Assembly (NCBI GenBank): GCA_017640725.1
Contig: JAEPQB010000002.1
Location: 496,001-560,000 of the forward strand
Direction of reading: 5' to 3'
From: Kordiimonadaceae bacterium
GTDB lineage: Bacteria; Pseudomonadota; Alphaproteobacteria; Sphingomonadales; Kordiimonadaceae
Length of the DNA: 64,000 nt
Made by a program: the position numbers and the translations under genes. The notes under the pieces are model-generated. The model searched no databases. It was not told the origin of the DNA and saw only the letters and a list, made by a program, of their open reading frames with translations. Below, one piece after another: positions 8,234-14,819 of the stretch. How positions within the stretch are numbered: the first letter of the stretch is position 1; each line of letters starts with the position of its first letter.

Positions 8234-8713
8234 ATGGGCACGACAATTACTGAACAGGAACTAGCAGAAGCACGCAAAATTTGGGGGGACGCTCTCGTCT
8301 CTGTTGCCAAAGCATTTGAAGACGGCGGTATTGATGCCGCACGCGACGCCGCAAACGCAGCCCTCGACGGCGCATATGGCTACAACCTGGGCCCGGTTCT
8401 GTTCAAACCAACACTCGCGAGCGGCGACCAAACTTTCCGCCCAACACGCGACGGCGCTCTGGCATACTTTGTTGGCCACAGCGACGATTATCCAAATGAT
8501 GGCGGCTTCGGCATCAAAGGCTGGCGTGAAGTTACGTCGGAAACGTTCGCTTCATTCATTCAAGGCGATGTTGCCATGTGGCAAGGCTGGGTGAATTGCA
8601 TCGACAAAGACGGCAATGTCACCAAGGTGGACAAAAGCTGGGGCTACAAAAAAGACGACGAAGGCACACTGCGGATTGTTCTGCACCACTCTTCGCTGCC
8701 TTATCAGCCATAA
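8234..8713 (+). CDS. NTF2/SnoaL-like protein of the HHSSLP family, function unknown
   Basis: Small soluble protein, 159 aa from the ATG at 8234, which has GGGAAG 7 bases upstream; an in-frame ATG at 8192 lacks this. It starts MGTTITEQELAEARKIWGDA. The ending LRIVLHHSSLPY resembles the NTF2-like CaMKII-association/SgcJ group, where a conical barrel closes with an HHSS segment. Conserved-looking blocks are YGYNLGPVLFKPTLASG and GALAYFVGHSDDYP. Relatives are, as I recall, often labelled phosphoribosyl-AMP cyclohydrolase, but no HisI zinc-cysteine motifs are visible. It has no signal peptide. The ligand or reaction is unknown. Confidence 0.8.
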   Translation: MGTTITEQELAEARKIWGDALVSVAKAFEDGGIDAARDAANAALDGAYGYNLGPVLFKPTLASGDQTFRPTRDGALAYFVGHSDDYPNDGGFGIKGWREVTSETFASFIQGDVAMWQGWVNCIDKDGNVTKVDKSWGYKKDDEGTLRIVLHHSSLPYQP

Positions 8714-8743
8714 TTTCTCTGCATCAAGCAGGCTGGAATTCGG

Positions 8744-8774
8744 AAAGGCTCGGTCACATGACCGGGCCTTTTTT
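8744..8774. terminator. Rho-independent terminator between convergent genes
   Basis: AAAGGCTCGGTCA (8744-8756) pairs with TGACCGGGCCTTT (8759-8771), with one G-T pair and a few unpaired bases at the tip, followed by T's to 8774. It terminates the NTF2-like gene; an A-run before the stem means it could also act on the convergent minus-strand gene that ends at 8788. Confidence 0.85.
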
Positions 8775-8787
8775 CTTGTTGGTGCGG

Positions 8788-9633
8788 CTAGTGGATTTTC
8801 AATGCAGTGATTTTGTTGGGTCCGGTGGGCCCCACAAGCTTCCGGCCAGCTACGTCAAAATCCGCCAGATACGGCTCGGTCTGAAAAATCGGTATCGGCG
8901 GGCCTTCAGCGTTCAGCCGGTACAGCGGCCGACTGCCAATGAGTGAAACATACAGCGAACCATCAGCGTCGGCCTTCACACCTTCCAAATCGAACAACAC
9001 GTCCTGGTGGCCCATGGGCACAATCTGCTTGCTTGCACGATCAACCGACATCAAATGGTAGGCAGCAACAATAACCCTGTCTTTGCCCACCCAAATACCG
9101 TTCGCATATTTGAAATGCTCATCGTCTCTGATCCACAGAAGCAGCATGTTTTCGCTCAATTGGTAAATGCTGTTGCTGTTTGAACCTGTCACAAACACGC
9201 CGCCATTGGGCCCAACAGCAACGTCATTCAAAAGCGGCGTTTCTTCCGCGTCTGGCGCTGGGTATGCCTCCAGCACTTGCTGGTCCGTGATGCTGATTTT
9301 GACCAGCCGATCATAGTCAACCGCCCATAACACGTCACCGTCAACGGTGAGGCCTGTTGGCGCATTCAGGCCGGTGAGCCACTGCAAATCCTGAATGGTG
9401 CCATCAAGCGCCAGCATGCTGATAAAGCCCAGCCCGTTTTTCTCATACCCATTGACGTTGGAGACGAAGATCGCCTGATGCTTGTGCGCGATTGCGGCAC
9501 TCTCGGGGCTCTCAAACGCGCCAACAGCTTCCCAGGCAATTTCGGCTTCTGGCGCGCTGTCGTGCTGCCAGGCGTAAGACGAAGACGCAGCTGCCGCCAG
9601 CCCAACAGCAATCGCAGCAAGCAGCGTCTTCAT
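8788..9633 (-). CDS. exported beta-propeller protein (SMP-30/YncE-like), function unknown
   Basis: 281-aa protein with a Sec signal peptide (MKTLLAAIAVGLAAAASSSYA, cleavage after AYA). The mature part reads as repeated beta-propeller blades: ESAAIAHKHQAIFVSNVNG, NAPTGLTVDGDVLWAVDYDR, LLNDVAVGPNGGVFVTGS and LEGVKADADGSLYVSLIG. The pattern resembles SMP-30/gluconolactonase and YncE-like sugar or cofactor propellers, but I do not see enough metal ligands to claim lactonase activity. It follows mmsB by 22 bp on the same strand and may be the last gene of the valine-degradation transcript. A periplasmic role is inferred. Confidence 0.75.
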   Translation of the reverse strand: MKTLLAAIAVGLAAAASSSYAWQHDSAPEAEIAWEAVGAFESPESAAIAHKHQAIFVSNVNGYEKNGLGFISMLALDGTIQDLQWLTGLNAPTGLTVDGDVLWAVDYDRLVKISITDQQVLEAYPAPDAEETPLLNDVAVGPNGGVFVTGSNSNSIYQLSENMLLLWIRDDEHFKYANGIWVGKDRVIVAAYHLMSVDRASKQIVPMGHQDVLFDLEGVKADADGSLYVSLIGSRPLYRLNAEGPPIPIFQTEPYLADFDVAGRKLVGPTGPNKITALKIH

Positions 9634-9655
9634 TATCGGCTCCTTAGTTACTGCC

Positions 9656-10546
9656 TCAGAGCGTTCCCGCGAGGTGTTTGATCACGCCGGAGAAGTCCAC
9701 ATCACCGTGGCCATTATCCATCATGGTTTCATAGATGTCCGCGGCCAGATGCCCCATCGGGGTGTTACTGCCGGAGCTCGCGACCGCTTCCATCGCAAGT
9801 CCAAGGTCCTTGTGCATAAGGGCGGTCGCAAAACCGGGCTGATAGTCGTTGTTGGCCGGGGACGCTGGCACCGGGCCCGGCACCGGACAATAGCTGGTCA
9901 GGGACCAGCACTGCGCTGATGCGTTCGCCGCCACATCATAAAAGGTTTGGTCATCCAGCCCAAGCGCGCGGCCAAGGTTGAAAGCTTCCGAGACGCCAAT
10001 CATTGAGATCGCCAGCACCATATTGTTGCAGATTTTCGCCGCCTGCCCGTTACCGGATGCGCCGCAATGCACAATCTTGGCGCCCATGGGCTCAAGAATC
10101 GGGCTTGCTTTCGAAAAGGCTGCCGCCGAACCGCCTACCATGAATGCGAGCGTGCCCGCCGCCGCGCCGCCAACACCGCCCGAAACCGGCGCGTCGACCA
10201 TGTCAAAGCCAAGGGCTTTGGCTTCCTGCGCCACGTCGCGCGCGGTTGTCACGTCAATGGTGGAGCTGTCGATCATCAGCGCGCCGGCTTTGGCGTTTTT
10301 GAAAACACCGTCCTCGCCTTCATACACGGCCTTAACGATTGCGCCTGATGGCAGCATGGAGATGACAACGTCAGCGTCCGCCACAGCTTCAGCAATTGTG
10401 CTGAAAGCAGAACCGCCCGCATCCGCAAGCCCCGCGCGCGCTTCGTCAGAAAGGTCAAAGCCGTGCACCGTAAGGTCTGCGCCCAGCAGGTTTTTCGCCA
10501 TTGGCAGGCCCATGTTGCCAAGCCCAATGAATGCAATGTTTGTCAT
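9656..10546 (-). CDS. mmsB: 3-hydroxyisobutyrate dehydrogenase
   Basis: NAD-dependent oxidation of 3-hydroxyisobutyrate to methylmalonate semialdehyde in valine catabolism. The 296-aa product has the N-terminal Rossmann motif IGLGNMGLPMAKNL, the substrate loop DAPVSGGVGGAAAGTLAFM and the catalytic lysine in GNGQAAKICNNM, all standard for the beta-hydroxyacid dehydrogenase family. The gene starts 13 bp after the hydrolase stop in the order acyl-CoA dehydrogenase, HIB-CoA hydrolase, mmsB. Other family members (tartronate semialdehyde reductase and similar) are less likely given this operon. Confidence 0.93.
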   Translation of the reverse strand: MTNIAFIGLGNMGLPMAKNLLGADLTVHGFDLSDEARAGLADAGGSAFSTIAEAVADADVVISMLPSGAIVKAVYEGEDGVFKNAKAGALMIDSSTIDVTTARDVAQEAKALGFDMVDAPVSGGVGGAAAGTLAFMVGGSAAAFSKASPILEPMGAKIVHCGASGNGQAAKICNNMVLAISMIGVSEAFNLGRALGLDDQTFYDVAANASAQCWSLTSYCPVPGPVPASPANNDYQPGFATALMHKDLGLAMEAVASSGSNTPMGHLAADIYETMMDNGHGDVDFSGVIKHLAGTL

Positions 10547-10559
10547 AATCTACCCTTCC

Positions 10560-11627
10560 CTAATCGATCGCCAGCTCGTTCTCGAGCGGTTCGAAATAAT
10601 GCTCAATCTCGCCGCGCTCCACCCGTTCCAAAGAGTTCGGCTCCCAAACGGGTGTGTTGTCTTTATCAATCAGGATCGCGCGCACTCCCTCATAAAAATC
10701 TTTGCCTTCCATCACCCGGTTCACCATGCGAAATTCCATGCGCATGTTATCGCGGAAGCTATCGAGCACTTTGCCTCGGCGCAGCTGCGCCAGCGTCAGC
10801 TTCAGGCTGGTCGGTGACTTTTTCACGAGGGTCTTGAACTGCTTTTGTGCCCATTCGCTCTCATCCAGCTCAAGCTGATGCATGATCTCGTCAATGCGAA
10901 CACCGGCAAACGCGCCGTCAATAGTGCCATAATATGGCGCCAGCGCCGGTTCGCCGGGCCCGGTGTGGAACTGGTCGAGAACTGCGGCGGCGTCTTCGTT
11001 GCCACTGATCTCGGCGGCAGCAAGCGCGGCAATCACATCTTCGATTTTGTCAGAGGTAATATGGTGCGTTGCAATGCCCTGGGCATAGAGGTCAGGCGCC
11101 TTTATGCGCGCGCCCGTAAGCGCCAGGAACATGCCGGTTTCCCCGGGAAGGCGCGGCAGGAACCAGCCACCGCCCACGTCCGGAAAGAGGCCAAGGCCGG
11201 TTTCCGGCATGGCAAACAGGGTTTTTTCCGTCGACACCCAAAAATCACCCGGAATGGATACACCAACGCCGCCGCCCATGGCGATACCGTCCACCAAACT
11301 AATGTAAGGCTTGGGAAATTCATTGATGGCGATGTTCATGAGGTACTCGTCATGGAAGAAGTCGCGCCACTCAGTGGTGCCTGCTTTGTAGGACTGGGTG
11401 ACTTTCACAACATCACCACCCGCGCAGAAGGCCTTGTCGCCCGCACCGACAACCACAACAGCCTGCACGGCGTCATCAGTCGCCCAGTCATCCAACGCCT
11501 TGTGGACCAGCACACACATGCCATGCGTCAGGCTGTTGAGCGCCTTTGGCCGATTGAGCGTAATCAGACCAATGTTGCCCCGTTTTTCAAAAAGAACTTC
11601 GGCTTCTGTTGTTGCATTTTCTGCCAT
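10560..11627 (-). CDS. 3-hydroxyisobutyryl-CoA hydrolase (crotonase superfamily)
   Basis: Hydrolyses 3-hydroxyisobutyryl-CoA to free 3-hydroxyisobutyrate and CoA. At 355 aa it is longer than ordinary enoyl-CoA hydratases (about 260), as expected for HIBCH. It contains the oxyanion-hole segment FCAGGDVVKV and the catalytic-glutamate segment MPETGLGLFPDVGGGWFLPR typical of HIBCH. A GTG at 11630 abuts the upstream stop, but the ATG at 11627 has GGA 7 bases upstream and is preferred. Its product feeds MmsB, encoded next. No separate methacrylyl-CoA hydratase is in this cluster. Confidence 0.92.
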   Translation of the reverse strand: MAENATTEAEVLFEKRGNIGLITLNRPKALNSLTHGMCVLVHKALDDWATDDAVQAVVVVGAGDKAFCAGGDVVKVTQSYKAGTTEWRDFFHDEYLMNIAINEFPKPYISLVDGIAMGGGVGVSIPGDFWVSTEKTLFAMPETGLGLFPDVGGGWFLPRLPGETGMFLALTGARIKAPDLYAQGIATHHITSDKIEDVIAALAAAEISGNEDAAAVLDQFHTGPGEPALAPYYGTIDGAFAGVRIDEIMHQLELDESEWAQKQFKTLVKKSPTSLKLTLAQLRRGKVLDSFRDNMRMEFRMVNRVMEGKDFYEGVRAILIDKDNTPVWEPNSLERVERGEIEHYFEPLENELAID

Positions 11628-11630
11628 CAC

Positions 11631-12770
11631 TCAATCCTTCAACAGTTCGCGGCTGATCACCACACGCATAATCTCATTGGTACCTTCAAGGATTTGATGC
11701 ACCCGCAGGTCGCGCAAAATGCGCTCGATGGGGTAGTCCTGAAGATAGCCATAGCCCCCATGAAGTTGGAGCGCATGGTTGGTCACGTCAAAAGCGACGT
11801 CGGTTGTGAAGCGTTTGGCCATGGCGGCATGGGCGGCGGCACCAGGCGCGCCGTCTGATACTTTTTGCGCTGCGGCATACAAGAGAAGCCGCGCGGCCTC
11901 CAGCTCGGTTGCCATATCAGCAAGCTTGAACTGGGTTGCCTGAAACTCAGCGATGGATTTGCCGAACTGCTTGCGGTCTTTGGTGTAAGTGATCGCTTCA
12001 TCAAGCGCGCGCTGCGCCCCACCGAGCGAGCAAGCGGCGATGTTAAGCCGACCGCCGTCCAGGCCCATCATGGCAATCTTGAAGCCCTGCCCTTCTTCGC
12101 CGATCAGGTTTGTGGCCGGGATACGGCAGTCATCAAACATCACGGCAGACGTCGGTTGGCTGTGCCAACCGAGCTTTTTCTCCTGCGCGCCAAACGACAG
12201 GCCGGGCGTGCCTTTTTCGACCACAAAACAGCTGATACCGCGCGCGCCGTCATCCGATGTGCGTGCCATCACCACATAAATATCGCTTTCACCCCCGCCG
12301 GAGATGAAGGCCTTGGCACCGTTCAGCACATAGTCGTCACCGTCCCGAACGGCTTTGGTCTTCAGGCTCGCGGCATCTGAGCCCGCGCCGGGTTCGGTGA
12401 GGCAATAGCTTGCCATCTTGTCGAACCCAACCAGCGGCGCAACAAGGCGTTCGCGCTGCTCGTCGTTGCCGAAGCGGTCGATCATCCATGTCGCCATGTT
12501 ATGAATGCTGATCATGGCCGCGGTTGATGGGCAGCCTTGTGAAAGCTGTTCAAAAATCAGCACGCTGTCGACGCGCGACAGGCCACAGCCGCCCGCGTCT
12601 TCAGACACATAAATACTGCCAAAACCCAGCTCGCCAGCCGCTTTGGCCACATCAGTGGGCCACACCTTTTCCTCGTCCCACACGTGGGCATTTGGCGTGA
12701 TCTGGTCGGTTGTGAAAGCCCGCGCCATATCCTGAATGGCACGTTGATCTTCATTCAGCGAGAAATCCAA
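11631..12770 (-). CDS. acyl-CoA dehydrogenase, probably isobutyryl-CoA dehydrogenase
   Basis: FAD flavoprotein, 379 aa, oxidising a short branched acyl-CoA to its 2-enoyl-CoA and passing electrons to ETF. Family landmarks are YCLTEPGAGSDAASLKTKA, the FAD-contact region DRKQFGKSIAEFQATQFKLA and HGGYGYLQDYPIERILRD, with a catalytic glutamate in ILEGTNEIMR near the end. The operon position, directly upstream of HIB-CoA hydrolase and mmsB, points to isobutyryl-CoA from valine as substrate; 2-methylbutyryl-CoA is a possible alternative. It is likely the first gene of the transcript. Confidence 0.9.
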   Translation of the reverse strand: MDFSLNEDQRAIQDMARAFTTDQITPNAHVWDEEKVWPTDVAKAAGELGFGSIYVSEDAGGCGLSRVDSVLIFEQLSQGCPSTAAMISIHNMATWMIDRFGNDEQRERLVAPLVGFDKMASYCLTEPGAGSDAASLKTKAVRDGDDYVLNGAKAFISGGGESDIYVVMARTSDDGARGISCFVVEKGTPGLSFGAQEKKLGWHSQPTSAVMFDDCRIPATNLIGEEGQGFKIAMMGLDGGRLNIAACSLGGAQRALDEAITYTKDRKQFGKSIAEFQATQFKLADMATELEAARLLLYAAAQKVSDGAPGAAAHAAMAKRFTTDVAFDVTNHALQLHGGYGYLQDYPIERILRDLRVHQILEGTNEIMRVVISRELLKD

Positions 12771-12845
12771 GACTTACTCCCTTGGGCGCAAAAATTACGT
12801 TTAGGCACTGGAGCAGCATTCAGGCGCGCCCAGAACCAGGGTTAA

Positions 12846-14765
12846 CTATTCCGCAGCCAGATGCTTCTCAAGAAAAGCAGCCAGACGGCGATAGAAGGTA
12901 ATGCGGTTTTTCATTTTGCTCACACTATGCCCTTCGTCCGGGAACCGCAGATACTCGACTTCAAAGCCATTGTCACGAATGGCTTTTACAATCACATCGG
13001 TTTCTGTCACCGGGTCTCGCGGGTCGTTGACGCCGTGCTCGAAAAACATCGGTGCTTTAATTTTGTCGGCGTTATTAATCGGCGAGTTTTCCGCATAAAA
13101 TTTTTGCCAGCGTTCTTCGCGAATATCGCCGTATTCAACCCGGTCACTTGCCTTCAGGCCCGGCGACGCGGTTTCAAGCGCGCGCACCCAGTTGGACACA
13201 CCCACAAAGGAGGCACCCGCTCTAAACGCACCAGGGTACGAGCCCATCACCGCGTTCACCATATAGCCGCCATAAGACCCGCCCATAACCGCTGCGCGGT
13301 CCGCGTCTACGCGACCGTCTTCGCGCATCCAGTCAAGCGCATCAACAAGGTCGCGTACGCTATCCAGGCGCTTTTCCTGATTATCAAGCCGCGCGAAGGT
13401 TTTGCCGTAGCCCGTGGAGCCGCGCACGTTGATGTCCAGAACTGCAATGCCCTTGCCCAGCAGATACTGTGTGATCGGGCTCCATCCCGGGCGCGCCTGC
13501 GCGGTTGGCCCGCCATGCACATCCACCACCACCGGTGGCTTTTCCACACCGTCAGGCAAGTAAAGAAGACCGTGCGCCACAACGCCGTCACGCGCGGTGA
13601 AACTGATCGGCTCCGGCACTTTCATATCTTCCGCATCAAGCCCAGCCAGATTGGAGGCGTAGGCATGAACAGCGCTCGTGTCCCCCACGGTCCAGGTAAA
13701 AAGGTCACTTACCATACCGGGGCCCGAAACCTGAAGTGCGATCGCATCTGTACCTGAAGACCAGTTGTGGCGCATCACCCCACGCGGCAGTGCGGGCACA
13801 TCAACATAGGTGCCGGTCTCTCGGTCCAGGATATGAAGTTTGCTATAGCCCCCCTCGTTAGTTTGAAACGAGAGGTAGCGGCCACTGTGCGACAGGCCCA
13901 ATCTTTCATGATCTACATCGCCTGCAGCGATTGTCGTGCTTTCGCCGCTTGCCAGGTCATAGTGCGCAACACGGATATATTCGCTGCCATCGTTGGTCAG
14001 GTAGAAGAAAGACTCGCCGCCGGGCACCCATTCAAAATCCGAAAACTCCGCGGATATTTCGGGCTGGAAAAGCACATCCAGCTTGCCCGATGCCGTGTTC
14101 AGTATATAAGCATCATGCCCATCTTCTCCGCGCACATCTGTGATGATCAAAAGGTCACCGCCCGGCTGTTTTGCCGCGGGAAAATAATTGAAGCTGGCCT
14201 CCAGGAGCATTTTGCTTTCGCCAGTTGCCAAATCGGCCTCATAGACATCGAAATCCAGGCCATTGCGCTCGGTAGAGCTGAACAGGAACGATTTTCCGTC
14301 TTCGTCAAATTCACCCAGTTGGCGAAACGCATTGGCGTAACCCAGAACTTCGCGCTCTGATTTTCCGTCAGCGCTGATCAGATAATAAGCCTCGCGCTCG
14401 TCACCGTTATTGTCTGCGGCGTAAATCAGTTTGCCCCCGTCCGGGTGCCAGTCGTAATCGGTGATGCCGTTGCCAAACGTGATCTGGCGCGCCTGACCGC
14501 TCTTGAGGTCCATCACCCATAACTGCATGTCGCCGGTAATATTATCAGCAAAAGCCATCATGGAAGCATCAGCATTCAGAAGCGGCGCACGTCCACCGCG
14601 CGCCATGAGGAAACGGGTGATATCCGCTGGCTTTTCGCCCGCAATGCCGACCGCGACCTGGGACGATGTTGGCGTATCTTCCGGATAAGGCCAGTCGCCC
14701 GCGTCTTGCGCACTGGCTGCGACACTCAGGTTTGCAGCCATGGCTGCGATCAGTATGCGTTTCAT
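12846..14765 (-). CDS. exported S9-family prolyl oligopeptidase-like peptidase
   Basis: Serine peptidase, 639 aa, with a signal peptide (MKRILIAAMAANLSVAASAQ). Residues about 60-380 form a WD40/PD40-like propeller (FGNGITDYDWHPDGGKLIYA and similar). The C-terminal alpha/beta-hydrolase domain has nucleophile S about 497 in GGSYGGYM, the acid in HGVNDPRDPV and the histidine in DEGHSV. Known S9 enzymes of this type release dipeptides or cleave after proline in the periplasm. GGGGAAGA precedes the ATG. It lies downstream of an exported M16 peptidase but across a terminator, so joint peptide digestion is an inference from location only. Confidence 0.92.
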   Translation of the reverse strand: MKRILIAAMAANLSVAASAQDAGDWPYPEDTPTSSQVAVGIAGEKPADITRFLMARGGRAPLLNADASMMAFADNITGDMQLWVMDLKSGQARQITFGNGITDYDWHPDGGKLIYAADNNGDEREAYYLISADGKSEREVLGYANAFRQLGEFDEDGKSFLFSSTERNGLDFDVYEADLATGESKMLLEASFNYFPAAKQPGGDLLIITDVRGEDGHDAYILNTASGKLDVLFQPEISAEFSDFEWVPGGESFFYLTNDGSEYIRVAHYDLASGESTTIAAGDVDHERLGLSHSGRYLSFQTNEGGYSKLHILDRETGTYVDVPALPRGVMRHNWSSGTDAIALQVSGPGMVSDLFTWTVGDTSAVHAYASNLAGLDAEDMKVPEPISFTARDGVVAHGLLYLPDGVEKPPVVVDVHGGPTAQARPGWSPITQYLLGKGIAVLDINVRGSTGYGKTFARLDNQEKRLDSVRDLVDALDWMREDGRVDADRAAVMGGSYGGYMVNAVMGSYPGAFRAGASFVGVSNWVRALETASPGLKASDRVEYGDIREERWQKFYAENSPINNADKIKAPMFFEHGVNDPRDPVTETDVIVKAIRDNGFEVEYLRFPDEGHSVSKMKNRITFYRRLAAFLEKHLAAE

Positions 14766-14777
14766 GATGTCTTCCCC

Positions 14778-14811
14778 AAAAAGAGTGTCGGGGCGACAAA
14801 GCCACCCCGAC
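14778..14811 (-). terminator. Rho-independent terminator of the M16 peptidase gene
   Basis: Read on the minus strand, GTCGGGG (14811-14805) pairs with CCCCGAC (14793-14787) and is followed by CTCTTTTT (14785-14778). It lies just after the M16 stop codon at 14820 and ahead of the S9 peptidase gene. Confidence 0.8.
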
Positions 14812-14819
14812 AGATTTGT

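Noticed and set aside
8234-8713. Phosphoribosyl-AMP cyclohydrolase
   Set aside because: No zinc-cysteine motifs of HisI; the fold pattern is NTF2-like.
12861-13757. Plus-strand open frame of 298 aa opposite the S9 peptidase
   Set aside because: His/Arg-rich antisense of a clearly functional peptidase; no motif of its own.
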